Assembly: GCA_958295835.1 (NCBI GenBank)
Contig: OY282378.1
Coordinates: forward strand, 744,001 to 808,000
Source of the DNA: an uncultured Gammaproteobacteria bacterium
GTDB lineage: Bacteria; Pseudomonadota; Gammaproteobacteria; HK1
Direction: 5' to 3'
Length of the DNA: 64,000 nt
In this document: positions 8,315 to 17,274 of the stretch, in pieces
Position numbering within the stretch: the first letter of the stretch is position 1
Layout: every line of letters starts with the position of its first letter
Notes under the pieces: generated by a model
Databases searched by the model: none
What the model saw: the letters and a program-made list of their open reading frames with translations, nothing else
Told to the model about the DNA's origin: nothing
Program-made: the position numbers and the translations under genes

Positions 8315-8910
8315 GCCGGATCACGCTCCACCTTCCATCGCCGGACGACGACGGTCGCTTCGACCGACCCGCTCGAGAACCGGATGCGCTCGGGGAGCGC
8401 GAGATCGTCGAGGTGACCGTACCGTTCGTAGACCATCGTCCACCCCGCCTGTTCAAGATGGGCGAGACGTCCGTGGTCGTCCAGCTCCATCTTCAACAGG
8501 GCTCCATTGGGCGCGGGCGCCCCGACGATCCAGTAGCGCAGCTCGCGGAGCGGCACGGACCAGCCGATCTCCTGTTCAAGGAGCGCCTCGGGTGAGGCGG
8601 CGCTTGCCCGGCGGCCGTTGGAGAACCTCGCCTCGACCTCGGTGGCCGACCCTTCGACCTCGAACAATCCGATGCCGAGCGGTCCCATGAATCGCACGAG
8701 ATAGGAATGACGCCCCTGGCGCCATCGCATGGCCACGCGCGAGGCGTCGCGACCCGAACGCACGGCCAGGGTGCCGAGCATGGACCAGCTCTGAAACCGG
8801 GACAGTGCGCGGGCGTGGGCCTGCCAGGTCGTATCGCGCTCCGATGGAATGAGCTCCGGGAGCGTCCCACATCCCGCAAGCAGCAATTGGCCGATCGCGA
8901 GCCACGCCAT
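8311..8910 (-). CDS. lolB: Outer-membrane lipoprotein receptor LolB
   Basis: LolB receives lipoproteins from the periplasmic carrier LolA and inserts them into the outer membrane. The sequence starts with a short hydrophobic signal and a lipobox LLAGC, followed by WQAHARALSRFQSWSMLG, RWRQGRHSYLVRFMGPLG and ELRYWIVG, typical LolB segments. ATG 8910 is used; a TTG at 8925 would add LKRAA and give a better charged signal-peptide start. It lies between a TPR lipoprotein gene and ispE, the common gammaproteobacterial order, and overlaps ispE by four bases. Confidence 0.85.
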   Translation of the reverse strand: MAWLAIGQLLLAGCGTLPELIPSERDTTWQAHARALSRFQSWSMLGTLAVRSGRDASRVAMRWRQGRHSYLVRFMGPLGIGLFEVEGSATEVEARFSNGRRASAASPEALLEQEIGWSVPLRELRYWIVGAPAPNGALLKMELDDHGRLAHLEQAGWTMVYERYGHLDDLALPERIRFSSGSVEATVVVRRWKVERDPA

Positions 8911-8963
8911 CGCCGCACGTTTCAACGTTCGCGAGCGACCCCCGGTGGGCAGGCCGAGCGTTG

Positions 8964-9018
8964 TATGGAACAAGACTGTTCCTCGCCCGTCGACGGCGCT
9001 GGCCGAAGTGCACCCGCG
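8964..9018. repeat. Dispersed palindromic repeat, copy A
   Basis: Contains the inverted repeat GGAACA-AGAC-TGTTCC (8967-8982) followed by CTCGCCCGTCGACGGCGCTGG and ending CACCCGCG. Related copies occur at 29714-29766, 31892-31925, 33490-33543 and, weakly, 58029-58056. Here it sits in the spacer between the TPR gene and lolB. Confidence 0.7.
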
Positions 9019-9083
9019 ATTCCGTGCGGCGGAATCGCCCAGCGACCGCGCGATTGGTCGCCGACGGCACCAGCGGTCGCCGC

Positions 9084-10865
9084 TCAAAGCCCGAAGCGCT
9101 CGATGACGTCGAGCAGCCGCTCGTCTTCCGGCGCCGCCTCGAGCGCGGTGCTCCACACCGCGCGGGCCTCGACCTTGTTCCCCAGCACCCAGAGCACCTC
9201 GCCGAGGTGGGCGGCGATTTCGGGGTCGGGGTTGATCGACATCGCGCGCCGGAGCTGTACCAGTGCCTCCTGATGCCGCCCCATGCGGTGGAGAACCCAC
9301 CCCAGGGAGTCGACGATGTAGTGATCGTCAGGCTTCAGCTCGATTGCGCGCTTGATGAGCGCATAGGCTTCTTCATGGCGGTCGGTGCGATCGGCAAGGG
9401 TATACCCCAGAGCGTTGAGGGCGTCGGCGTTGTCCGGCTCGCGCGATATGACGGTTCGCATGTCGCGCTCGAGGATGTCCAGCCGGTCCATCTTCACGGC
9501 GAGCATCCCGCGCGCATAGAGGAGGCCCGAGTTTCCGGGGAACTCCTCGAGCGATGCATCGTAGACCGCCATCGCTTCGTCGTAGCGCGCGACGCGCGCG
9601 AGCAGCCCCGCCTCGGCGCTGTAGATGCGTACCGCTTCCTGGGTGTTCTCGCTGCGCACCCCGTGCAGATGACGCCGCGCCGCTTCAACGTCGCCGGTTT
9701 CCGCGTACAACACCGCGACTCTGATCTGCGCATTCAGTCGGTGCTCTCCGCGCCGGACGCGCCGATACGAGGCGATCGCGTCATCGAACCGCTGCCGGGA
9801 CTCTGCGATCCGGGCGAGATAATAGTGCGCCGCGTCTCGTCTCGAATCGCGTCTCGCGAGCCTCTCGAACTGCCGCGTCGCCTCATCGAGCCGGTTCGTC
9901 TGCACGAACAGCAGCCCGAGCGCGTAGCGGGCGTCATCGTTCTCGGGCTCCTCCGCCACCAGGCGCTCGAATTCCGCGCGCGCCTGCTCGTAGCGTCCGG
10001 CGTCCACGAGCATGCGTGCATAGGCCATGCGAACCATTCCCGCATCGGGAGAGCGTTCGAGGAATTCCACCAGCACGCTGAACGCGCCTTCGACGTCGTT
10101 CGCGCCCTGGCGCATGCGCGCCCGAAAGACCGCGGTCCGGGCGTCACCGGGGTCGAGCTCGTATGCACGATCGCCGGCCGCCAATGCCTCCTCGACATCC
10201 CCGGTCCGGATCAGAAGCCGGGCGAGCGCCAGATGCGCCGCCGCATCGTCCTCGTGCCCGAGGACGAGCCGCTTCATCACGACGGCAGCCGCCTCGCGGT
10301 CCTTCTCCCCGGCAAGGAGGTCGGCGGCGCGGTGAAACCCCGCTCCCGGCGGATCGGACAACGCCTCCACCATCGCGTCCAGATGTTCGACCGCCTCTTC
10401 GATCTCTCCGGCCCGTACCAGCAGAGAGGCGAGCACCTGCCGGGCTTCCGCGCTCGATGGATCGGCGTCGGTCCACAAGTGTGCCGCCTCGAGTGCGCTC
10501 TGGTCGGCGTGCGCGAATACCGCGAGCTTCGTCGCCCGCGCCGCGACGCCCGCGTCCCGGGTCTCGCGGGCGGCCTCCAGGTAGTTTTCGAGCGCAAGGC
10601 GCAGATCGCCTCGATGACTGGCGAGCTCCCCGACCAGGAGCTTGTAGAGTACGTCTCCGTTCAGCGTACCGCCGGGAGGCAGGGAATCACTTGCACCGTC
10701 GGGGGGGGCCGTGACGACACCGGGTGCCGCCGGGCCGATGGCGCATCCGGTGAGCGCGCCCGCGGTGAGCGCGGCGGCGAGTGTGGATCGCCAGCGCCGC
10801 TGCCTGACGGACGTGCGCAACCCTCTGGCCACTCGGGTCCATCGATGCAACGGAGCTATGGCCAT
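9084..10865 (-). CDS. TPR-repeat lipoprotein
   Basis: A 593-residue protein built almost wholly of tetratricopeptide repeats (for example LYARGMLAVKMDRLDILERD, and a unit reading EALVQLRRAMSINPDPEI). Residues 20-42 form a signal sequence with an LTGCA lipobox, so it should be anchored in a membrane facing the periplasm. TPR lipoproteins at this position before lolB are a regular feature of gammaproteobacteria, but no specific function is established. ATG 10865 gives the complete signal peptide; a longer frame upstream runs antisense into hemA and is discarded. Divergent from hemA. Confidence 0.82.
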   Translation of the reverse strand: MAIAPLHRWTRVARGLRTSVRQRRWRSTLAAALTAGALTGCAIGPAAPGVVTAPPDGASDSLPPGGTLNGDVLYKLLVGELASHRGDLRLALENYLEAARETRDAGVAARATKLAVFAHADQSALEAAHLWTDADPSSAEARQVLASLLVRAGEIEEAVEHLDAMVEALSDPPGAGFHRAADLLAGEKDREAAAVVMKRLVLGHEDDAAAHLALARLLIRTGDVEEALAAGDRAYELDPGDARTAVFRARMRQGANDVEGAFSVLVEFLERSPDAGMVRMAYARMLVDAGRYEQARAEFERLVAEEPENDDARYALGLLFVQTNRLDEATRQFERLARRDSRRDAAHYYLARIAESRQRFDDAIASYRRVRRGEHRLNAQIRVAVLYAETGDVEAARRHLHGVRSENTQEAVRIYSAEAGLLARVARYDEAMAVYDASLEEFPGNSGLLYARGMLAVKMDRLDILERDMRTVISREPDNADALNALGYTLADRTDRHEEAYALIKRAIELKPDDHYIVDSLGWVLHRMGRHQEALVQLRRAMSINPDPEIAAHLGEVLWVLGNKVEARAVWSTALEAAPEDERLLDVIERFGL

Positions 10866-10925
10866 CGGAGGCTCTCGGTACGGCTCGTGCGCGCCCGGAA
10901 TCATCGGCGGGGCAATGCGTTTCCC

Positions 10926-10953
10926 ACTATACTTCATGCGGGAATTCAAGCAA
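10926..10953 (-). promoter_or_regulatory. Candidate promoter for the TPR-lolB-ispE run
   Basis: On the minus strand TTGCTT (10953-10948) is followed after 16 bp by TATAGT (10931-10926), a fair sigma-70 match, about 60 bp before the TPR start codon. The same A+T-rich patch on the plus strand contains TATACT (10928-10933), which could serve hemA. Assigned by eye. Confidence 0.4.
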
Positions 10954-11018
10954 TCGGCGCGACGCCCGTCGAGCCGCGCCGCGTGCGGCGCCCTTTCCCG
11001 TGCATTCCGCGAACCGTC

Positions 11019-12314
11019 ATGTCGATCGTCGCCCTTGGACTGAATCACACCACGGCTCCGCTCGAGCTTCGTGAACGTGTAGCTGTCGACGATGCCGGGA
11101 TGTCGTCGGCGCTCCGGTCGCTGTCCAGCTTCCCCGGGGTCAGCGAAGCGGCGATCCTCTCGACCTGCAACCGCACGGATCTGTACTGCGGCATGGGCGC
11201 CAGCCAGGATGCGCCCACTCGCTGGTTCGACGAATTTCTCGGCATCGATCGCCGCGATCTCGCCGGCCATCTCTACGTGCACCGGGAGGACGCCGCGGTA
11301 CGTCACGTCATGCGGGTCGCGAGCGGACTCGACTCGATGGTGCTCGGCGAGCCCCAGATTCTCGGCCAGCTCAAGCAGGCATACGGGCTGGCCCGGCGCG
11401 AAGGCTCGCTGGGAGTCGTGCTCGACAAGCTCTTTCAGCGTTCGTTCTCGGTGGCGAAGCGCGTACGTACCGACACCGAAATCGGCGCGAGCCCGGTTTC
11501 GGTGTCATACGCCGCGGTGACCCTCGCCCACCGCATCTTCGGCGACCTCGACGTACGCACCGCACTGCTCGTTGGTGCGGGCGAAACGATCGAGCTCTGC
11601 GCGCGCCACCTCGGATCGAGCCGCATCGGACGCATGGTGGTGGCGAACCGGACCGTCGCGCATGCCCGCCGCATCGCGGCCGCGCTCGGAGCCTACGCCA
11701 TCTCGCTCGACGAGGTTCCGCTCCACCTCGCCGAGGCGGATATCGTCATCTCCTCCACGAGCAGCCGCGAGCCGGTCATCTCCTTCGAGCAGACGCGAGC
11801 CGCGGTGCGCCGGCGCCGACGGCGCCCGATGTTCATGGCCGATCTTGCCGTTCCGCACGACATCGACCGCGATGCCGGCAACCTCCCCGACGTGTACCTG
11901 TACAACGTCGATGATCTCGCGGACGTGATCGAGGAAGGCCGGCAACGGCGGGTGGCGGCGGCGGGGGTGGCGGAAGGAATCATCGACCAGCAGGTGGCGG
12001 AGTTCATGGCCTGGATGCGCGGGCGGCGCGTGGCTTCGATCATCGTCCAGGTGCGGGAGTCGGCCGCTGCCGCCAGAGACGACGTGCTCGTGAAGGCGCG
12101 CCGCCGGCTGCAAGGCGGCGAGCCGGCGGACGAGGTCATCGAATACGTTGCGCGTACGCTGACCAACAAGCTGCTCCACGCGCCGAGCACCGGCATCCGT
12201 GAAGCAGGGGAGAGCGACCGCCAGGACGTCGTCGAGGCGGCGAGAATGCTCTTCGGCATCACCGAGGGGGTCGAGGATCCGGCCATCGAGCCCGCTCCCG
12301 ATCGCTCGCAATGA
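11019..12314 (+). CDS. hemA: Glutamyl-tRNA reductase
   Basis: Catalyses NADPH-dependent reduction of glutamyl-tRNA to glutamate-1-semialdehyde, the first step of C5 haem synthesis. The 431-residue product starts [20 protein letters not shown] and has the active-site Cys at residue 50 in STCNRTD, the substrate region [18 protein letters not shown], and an NADPH-binding segment [16 protein letters not shown]. The ATG at 11019 is the normal family start; the frame is open far upstream only because it runs antisense to the TPR gene. It overlaps prfA by four bases (ATGA), indicating a hemA-prfA operon. Confidence 0.96.
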   Translation: MSIVALGLNHTTAPLELRERVAVDDAGMSSALRSLSSFPGVSEAAILSTCNRTDLYCGMGASQDAPTRWFDEFLGIDRRDLAGHLYVHREDAAVRHVMRVASGLDSMVLGEPQILGQLKQAYGLARREGSLGVVLDKLFQRSFSVAKRVRTDTEIGASPVSVSYAAVTLAHRIFGDLDVRTALLVGAGETIELCARHLGSSRIGRMVVANRTVAHARRIAAALGAYAISLDEVPLHLAEADIVISSTSSREPVISFEQTRAAVRRRRRRPMFMADLAVPHDIDRDAGNLPDVYLYNVDDLADVIEEGRQRRVAAAGVAEGIIDQQVAEFMAWMRGRRVASIIVQVRESAAAARDDVLVKARRRLQGGEPADEVIEYVARTLTNKLLHAPSTGIREAGESDRQDVVEAARMLFGITEGVEDPAIEPAPDRSQ

Positions 12315-13393
12315 ACCCTTCGCTGACGGACAGGCTCGAAGGGCTGCGCGAGCGGTTTGCCGAAGTCGGCGCATTGCTCGCCGATCCCGAGGTCGCCTCG
12401 GACCCGTCCCGGCTCCGGGCGCTCGCCAGGGAGCATGCAGAATTGAGCCCGGTCGTCGAATGCTTCGAGAAATACGACCGGGCGGGCGGCTCGATCGAGG
12501 ATGCGCGCGAATTCCTCACCGGGTCGGACCCGGACCTGCGCACCCTCGCACAGGAAGAGATCGATGCGGCGGAGCGCCGGCGAGAGAGCCTGGAGGCCGA
12601 GCTGAAGGTCCTGTTGCTCCCCGCCGACCCCGCCGACGCGGGCAACGTGTACCTGGAGATACGGGCCGGCACCGGGGGCGACGAGGCCGCGTTGTTTGCG
12701 GGCGATCTGCTCCGGATGTATCTGCGCTACGGCGAGCTCGCGGGCTGGAAGTCCGAGATCGTGAGCCGCAGCCTCGGCGAGCACGGGGGATACAAGGAGG
12801 TGGTCGTCCGGATCGTGGGGCGCGGAGCGTACTCGCGGCTCAAGTTCGAGTCCGGCGGCCATCGCGTGCAGCGGGTGCCGGAGACCGAATCGCAAGGGCG
12901 CATCCATACCTCCGCGTGCACGGTGGCGGTGTTGCCGGAGATGGACGAAGTCGACGAGATCGACGTCGTCCCCTCCGATCTGAGGATCGACACGTTCCGC
13001 GCGTCGGGGGCAGGCGGGCAGCACGTGAACAAGACCGACTCCGCGGTCCGGATCACCCATCTGCCGACGAACACGGTCGTCGAGTGCCAGGACGAGCGCT
13101 CGCAGCACAAGAACCGGGCACGGGCCATGTCGTTGCTGAAAGCGCGCCTCCTCGCGGCGGAGCGCGAGCGCCGGAGCACGGAGCGCGCCGAGACTCGGCG
13201 GCTGCTCGTCGGCAGCGGCGACCGCTCGCAGCGTATCCGCACCTACAACTTCCCGCAGGGAAGGGTGACGGATCACCGCATCAACCTCACCCTCTACAAG
13301 CTGGGCGACGTCATGGCCGGCGGTCTTGGCGAGATCGTGGAGGCGCTGGTCAGCGAGGATCAGGCCGAGCAGCTCGCGGCGCTTGGTACGTGA
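12311..13393 (+). CDS. prfA: Peptide chain release factor 1
   Basis: RF1 recognises UAA and UAG and triggers peptide release. The 360-residue product carries the GGQ motif at about residues 235-237 ([20 protein letters not shown]) and the RF1 anticodon-like region [17 protein letters not shown], where the usual PxT tripeptide is PET. Start overlaps the hemA stop. prmC, which methylates the GGQ glutamine and commonly follows prfA, is absent: 13394-13663 has no recognisable gene. Confidence 0.96.
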   Translation: MNPSLTDRLEGLRERFAEVGALLADPEVASDPSRLRALAREHAELSPVVECFEKYDRAGGSIEDAREFLTGSDPDLRTLAQEEIDAAERRRESLEAELKVLLLPADPADAGNVYLEIRAGTGGDEAALFAGDLLRMYLRYGELAGWKSEIVSRSLGEHGGYKEVVVRIVGRGAYSRLKFESGGHRVQRVPETESQGRIHTSACTVAVLPEMDEVDEIDVVPSDLRIDTFRASGAGGQHVNKTDSAVRITHLPTNTVVECQDERSQHKNRARAMSLLKARLLAAERERRSTERAETRRLLVGSGDRSQRIRTYNFPQGRVTDHRINLTLYKLGDVMAGGLGEIVEALVSEDQAEQLAALGT

Positions 13394-13663
13394 GGCGCCT
13401 GCCCCCGGGCGACCACCATTCCCGGCGCGTGGCCGGTTTTCGGCCGCTGGCTCATCTCGATCTCACGCTCTCATGCTCAACCGGTCCTGGAAGTCGTACC
13501 ACGCCGTCGCCGGCGGCGCCGGCCATGAGCCTCTGCGGAACAGGCGCCGGGCAGGAAAGGGACGCTCCGCGGAACAGGGTGTCGCGGTCATTGCGCCGCA
13601 GGAGAGCGATGTTGTTGACGTAGCCGGGGCACGCGCGGTGCCGGGTCGATCACGTGATCGACA

Positions 13664-14392
13664 TCACATCGCCGGCGAGGCGCCGCGTTCCGGCGAATGC
13701 CCGCCCGGCGCCGGCTCTGCGTCGAGGAAGCGCTGCATGGCGCCGATCTCCAGCGTCGTCAACGGATTGGACAGCCCGATGTCCGGCGTGCCTCGAACCC
13801 CCAACAGCATACGGGCGAAGAATTCCTCCGGAGACAGGTCTCTCGCCATGTCATGGAGAGACTCCGCGGGGTTCTCGCTGCCGGGAACCGGGGCATCGTG
13901 ACATCCCTGGCAATACCGCCGATAGACTTCACCGGCCTCGCGCTCGTCCCCGTCCCCCTCCCGATCGAGAAGGAAGTACGTGACATCGAAGGGCGCTTCG
14001 CCGGCCAGCTCCGCCACGCTCGAGAGAAAGCGGGTCCTCTCACCCGAGCCGAACAGGTCCCGAAGCCGCCTGATGCGCGGGATGAAGCCGCTCCCGGCGC
14101 CGGAGCGCCTCTCCGCGGCCGCCGCGTAGCGCCGGCATATCAAGGGCAGGGTGGCCAGCGCGGCCGAAATACGATTCCGCAACCCCCGGTACCGCGGGCC
14201 GCCGCGTTCGGTTCGATAGAGCTTCCGCGCGTCTGCCAGCATCACCAGCAGCTCGGCCGGACAGAGCAACCGATCGCGGAGCTCGAACGATGCGGCCGCG
14301 GCGTTCGGCGCCGCCGCGGCCAGGATGCAGAGCAGGACGCCTCCTGCGGCGTTATTCAATAGAGACTCGACGCTCCATCGGCAGACTCTCAT
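13664..14392 (-). CDS. Periplasmic monohaem cytochrome c
   Basis: A 242-residue protein with a signal peptide (VLLCILAAAAPNAAAA) and one haem-attachment motif CQGCH near residue 160. The downstream Met in ARMLLGVRG could be the second haem ligand. Last gene of the sulfur operon, so it may accept electrons from periplasmic sulfur oxidation; that is inference. The start is uncertain: ATG 14392 overlaps the preceding rhodanese gene by 41 bp, while a TTG at about 14357 would place the signal peptide at the extreme N-terminus. Confidence 0.78.
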   Translation of the reverse strand: MRVCRWSVESLLNNAAGGVLLCILAAAAPNAAAASFELRDRLLCPAELLVMLADARKLYRTERGGPRYRGLRNRISAALATLPLICRRYAAAAERRSGAGSGFIPRIRRLRDLFGSGERTRFLSSVAELAGEAPFDVTYFLLDREGDGDEREAGEVYRRYCQGCHDAPVPGSENPAESLHDMARDLSPEEFFARMLLGVRGTPDIGLSNPLTTLEIGAMQRFLDAEPAPGGHSPERGASPAM

Positions 14393-15281
14393 CCGCGCTC
14401 CACTCCACCATGGATCCGTCGTAGAGCGCAGCGTTGCCGTTGCCCATCAGCTCGCTGCTGACGAACCAGCCCAGGGAGGCCCAGTGGCCGGTGTTGCAGA
14501 AGGCGATCTGATTCGACTCGGGGTCGACGTCGGCGAGGGCATAGAGCTGCTCCAGCTCCGCGGCGGGCCGGAAAGTGCCGCCGCCGTTGATCGTCAACCA
14601 GCTCTCCGGCAGGCTCCGGGCGGTCGGGATGGTGCCATTGCGCATCGATCGGGGATGCCGGTTGATGCCGACGTACTGATGGTTGGGACGCATATCGACC
14701 AGGGTGATCCCGTCGTCGTCGATGGCGTTCTCGACGTCCTCCCTGGTGATCAGCATGCCGGTGCGCAGATTCGGCGCGAAGGTCCGGGGATCCGGCTTGT
14801 TGTTGCCCTTTTCGATCCTGTTCGTTTCGTCCGCCGCGTATGCAAGATAACCGCCGTTCAGTATCGATACGTCGTCGTGGCCGAGGACCTTGAACGTCCA
14901 GTACATGCGGGTTGCGCTTCCCATGTCGACGGCGTTCTTGCCGTGGTGGTAGATCACCACGTGGGTGTCGTTGTCGATACCGAGGGCGCCGATCAGCGTG
15001 GCGAGATCTTCCGGCTTCGACAACTGGCCCGGGACCTTGTCGACCTCGCTCCTCCAGCCACCCTTCAGGTAGTCGGTGTACACCGCGCACGGGATGTGTC
15101 CCTGCAGGTACGCGGTCCTGGAGCCTCCGTCCAGCGGGTTGCGAATATCCAGCACCCTCACGCCCTCGTCGCAGGCGTGATCCTTGATCCAGCCGACGTC
15201 GACGAGCGGCTCGGCGGCTATCGACAGCGAGCAGATGCCCATGGCCGTAACGACGGTGGCTGATTTCAGAAGACGATTCAT
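14352..15281 (-). CDS. Periplasmic two-domain rhodanese (thiosulfate sulfurtransferase type)
   Basis: A 309-residue protein with signal peptide (LLKSATVVTAMGICSLSIAA) and two rhodanese domains. The first (VRVLDIRNP, HIPCAVYTDY, VVIYHHGKNAVDMGSA) lacks the catalytic Cys; the second (TLVDMRPNHQY) has it in IAFCNTGHWASLGWF, so the active loop is C-N-T-G-H-W. Rhodaneses move sulfane sulfur from thiosulfate or persulfides to thiol acceptors. ATG 15281 is preceded by GAGGAGGGAACGAGC, a strong ribosome-binding site. Part of the minus-strand sulfur operon. Confidence 0.85.
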   Translation of the reverse strand: MNRLLKSATVVTAMGICSLSIAAEPLVDVGWIKDHACDEGVRVLDIRNPLDGGSRTAYLQGHIPCAVYTDYLKGGWRSEVDKVPGQLSKPEDLATLIGALGIDNDTHVVIYHHGKNAVDMGSATRMYWTFKVLGHDDVSILNGGYLAYAADETNRIEKGNNKPDPRTFAPNLRTGMLITREDVENAIDDDGITLVDMRPNHQYVGINRHPRSMRNGTIPTARSLPESWLTINGGGTFRPAAELEQLYALADVDPESNQIAFCNTGHWASLGWFVSSELMGNGNAALYDGSMVEWSADESLPMERRVSIE

Positions 15282-15315
15282 GCTCGTTCCCTCCTCGGTG
15301 GTGGTTGCTTCCACT

Positions 15316-15513
15316 TCAAAGTGTGATGCACCGATCGTTGTCCAGAACTGCTTCCAGCACTCGATCCCAATCGGCCGTCGACATTGCCCCGACGTCGCCA
15401 TCGATGACAAATTCGGTGCTTCGAAATCTTTCCGGCAAGCTCCGTATCGCCGGTGCGGTTCGATGGTCTTCGAACAGCCGGGTACGCAGCACCAGCAGGC
15501 GTAGTTCAGACAT
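15316..15513 (-). CDS. Small DsrH/TusB-like protein
   Basis: A 65-residue protein starting MSELRLLVLRTRLFED, overlapping the preceding DsrE-like gene by 8 bp. Position as third member of a DsrE-like trio and the near-terminal Cys (NDRCITL) suggest a TusB/DsrH-like sulfur relay subunit. DsrH proteins are usually around 95 residues, so this one is short; the call rests mainly on context. Confidence 0.45.
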   Translation of the reverse strand: MSELRLLVLRTRLFEDHRTAPAIRSLPERFRSTEFVIDGDVGAMSTADWDRVLEAVLDNDRCITL

Positions 15514-15787
15514 TGATCACGAGCTCCGCATCCTCGACGAGCTGGTAGAAATCGCCATCGGAGATGCCCGGTACCTCGGGGTCGTCATACAGGGATTTCG
15601 GTGAGATTTCGGCAAGCTCGATCAGTTCGGCGAGCTGCTCCATTTCGGGCACGACTTCGAGCCGTCCATGAGCGAACACCAGTGCTACGTCGTGTCCGAA
15701 CACGGTGATCCCCGCCGCGACGCGCATGGCTTCCAGCGGGTCCCGGCGCGCGACGACGAGGACCGACTTCGCGGCGATTCCGTTCAC
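15506..15787 (-). CDS. DsrE/DsrF-like protein without conserved cysteine
   Basis: A 93-residue protein beginning at a GTG that overlaps the previous stop as GTGA. The sequence KSVLVVARRDPLEAMRVAAG and VFGHDVALVFAHGRLE fits the DsrE/F fold of sulfur-relay proteins. No Cys is present, as in TusC/DsrF subunits that play a structural part beside a Cys-bearing DsrE. Probably forms a complex with the products of the two overlapping neighbours. Confidence 0.6.
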   Translation of the reverse strand: MNGIAAKSVLVVARRDPLEAMRVAAGITVFGHDVALVFAHGRLEVVPEMEQLAELIELAEISPKSLYDDPEVPGISDGDFYQLVEDAELVINV

Positions 15788-16074
15788 AGCGAGACCACTC
15801 GGCCCGCGGACCCCAGCATCCGGCTGTGGTCGGTCTGGCTGCCAAGGGTCAGCGGGCACGAACCGCCCGGCATCGCCTGGCTCCAGGAGTGCTCGCACAC
15901 CACCGCTTCAGCCGCGGATCCGGCGCAGGCGACGACGGCGGAGTCGGACAGCACCCGTACCCCGTCACCGGTGAAGAAGATGGAGAACTCCACCTTCTTC
16001 CTCCGGCAGGCAGCGGAGAATCCGCGCAGATAATCGCCTGCGCCGCGGTGGGCGACGATGAACAGAATGGTCAT
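15784..16074 (-). CDS. DsrE-like sulfur-transfer protein
   Basis: A 96-residue protein starting MTILFIVAHRGAGDYLRGF, with KVEFSIFFTGDGV, typical of the DsrE fold. Three cysteines are present, one in VVCEHSWSQAM near the place where DsrE/TusD carries its persulfide Cys. It overlaps both neighbours by four bases, so the three small proteins are made together. The cytoplasmic role would be relay of sulfane sulfur imported by the YeeE-type proteins and TusA-like carrier. Confidence 0.62.
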   Translation of the reverse strand: MTILFIVAHRGAGDYLRGFSAACRRKKVEFSIFFTGDGVRVLSDSAVVACAGSAAEAVVCEHSWSQAMPGGSCPLTLGSQTDHSRMLGSAGRVVSL

Positions 16075-17012
16075 CCGCGCCTTCCAGCCATCGCGCGAGC
16101 CATGAAGGCGATGCAGAGAATCGCGACGGCGCCCAGCCCCGCGGCCAGCCACGGAATGCGCCCGAGGCCGGCACGCGGCGCGCCGAAGCTCTCGACGGGG
16201 CGGCCGTGGAGGCCGTCGAGATGGACCCTGGCCGGAGCGGTGGGGTCTCGAAGCAGGAGACGGACGAGATGGACGACCGCTTCGCGGGTATCCCGGGCAA
16301 GCAGCAGCAAGGAACCCTCGTCGTTGTGCCGGTACAGCAACGGGGTGTCCCGCCGCGAACCGGGCAGCCGACCCGCTTCTTCGAACGATTGCGGATACTC
16401 GATCCGCGTGACGGTTCCGGCGCCGAAGAACGAACGGACGTCGTCATCCAGCGCGATGTACTCGTCTCGCATCGGATCGGTGTAGAAACGGCTCCGCAAC
16501 ATGCCTCGAAGCCTTCCGGCGCCCCGTGTCCGGGAGCCGAGAAGCGCCTCGGCGTCGCCCTGCCAGATCACCACGCGAGATTGACCCAGCAGGAAGAGCA
16601 TTCCCGCGACGAAGTCCTTGTCGGACTCGCCGCCGCCGAACACGACGGCGGTCCGTGCAGGCTCCAGGCCGAACGCGCCGGCCAGCCAGTTGATGTCGCG
16701 AAAGCTCGCGGGTGCTCCGTCGGGATGAAGAAACTGCGACGGCGCCATGCAGAGCGCGCCCTCGACGCTGCCGCCGGCGCAGGTGTCCGCTTCACGGGTA
16801 TCGACGAACACCGGAGATTCCAGCGCGGCAATCACGTCCGGATGGGTGGTGGCGGAGATGGCGCCCGCGGCTTGGCGGGAGAGCGTGAGCATCGCGAGCA
16901 GCAGCATCGGCAACGACGCTCCCGGGTGGAATCCGGACCGGCGGCGCCGGCGTCGAGGATGTTCGGCGTGTCCTGGATCCACCGGGGGGCAGCCGCGTTC
17001 AACACCCGCCAA
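16071..17012 (-). CDS. Rhodanese-like membrane-anchored protein
   Basis: About 313 residues. After an Arg-rich leader there is a signal or anchor segment (MLLLAMLTLSRQAAGA), a rhodanese-like domain (PVFVDTREADTCAGGSVEGAL), a second degenerate one (TAVVFGGGESDKDF), and a C-terminal transmembrane helix (WLAAGLGAVAILCIAFMARA). The normal active-site loop Cys is not where expected; Cys occurs in DTCAGGS and GALCMAP instead. It is probably a periplasmic, membrane-tethered sulfur-handling protein. Start unclear: 17012 overlaps the previous gene by 14 bp, ATG 16907 is an alternative. Confidence 0.6.
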   Translation of the reverse strand: MAGVERGCPPVDPGHAEHPRRRRRRSGFHPGASLPMLLLAMLTLSRQAAGAISATTHPDVIAALESPVFVDTREADTCAGGSVEGALCMAPSQFLHPDGAPASFRDINWLAGAFGLEPARTAVVFGGGESDKDFVAGMLFLLGQSRVVIWQGDAEALLGSRTRGAGRLRGMLRSRFYTDPMRDEYIALDDDVRSFFGAGTVTRIEYPQSFEEAGRLPGSRRDTPLLYRHNDEGSLLLLARDTREAVVHLVRLLLRDPTAPARVHLDGLHGRPVESFGAPRAGLGRIPWLAAGLGAVAILCIAFMARAMAGRRG

Positions 17013-17274
17013 AATGCTTCTTCCTCGGCGCCGCTTCGCCCGCTGCCGCCGCCGGCGTGGGATTCTCCAGGTAGTATCCGACCAGCTCGAATACGGTCAA
17101 TTGCCCGTAGTCGCTACCCAGGTCGATGAGATCGAATTCCTCCATCGGCTGGGGCTTGCGAGCCGCCTCCACCTCGGCGGGCGACATGGACGTGTGGGGA
17201 AACAGGGCCGCATAAACGGCCAGCGTGCCGGCAAGCGATACGATGCAGAAGATGAATACTTGCAGGCGCGGCAT
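16999..17274 (-). CDS. Small membrane protein with C-terminal Cys
   Basis: A 91-residue protein with one N-terminal transmembrane helix (VFIFCIVSLAGTLAVYAALF), a middle segment EEFDLIDLGSDYGQLTVFEL and a terminal RKKHFGGC ending in Cys. A flexible tail ending in a lone Cys resembles sulfur-carrier design (compare DsrC), but I do not recognise the family. It starts with TGATG overlap to the 28-residue gene before it. Probably tethers a Cys tail at the membrane in the sulfur operon. Confidence 0.6.
   Translation of the reverse strand: MPRLQVFIFCIVSLAGTLAVYAALFPHTSMSPAEVEAARKPQPMEEFDLIDLGSDYGQLTVFELVGYYLENPTPAAAAGEAAPRKKHFGGC

Noticed and set aside
8967..8982. The GGAACA-N4-TGTTCC palindrome as an SOS (LexA) box
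   Set aside because: Gammaproteobacterial LexA boxes are CTG-N10-CAG; copies extend well beyond the palindrome and are not placed at promoters of SOS genes.
8961..11018. Long in-frame extension upstream of hemA
   Set aside because: It is the antisense of the TPR gene; hemA proteins start at [12 protein letters not shown].
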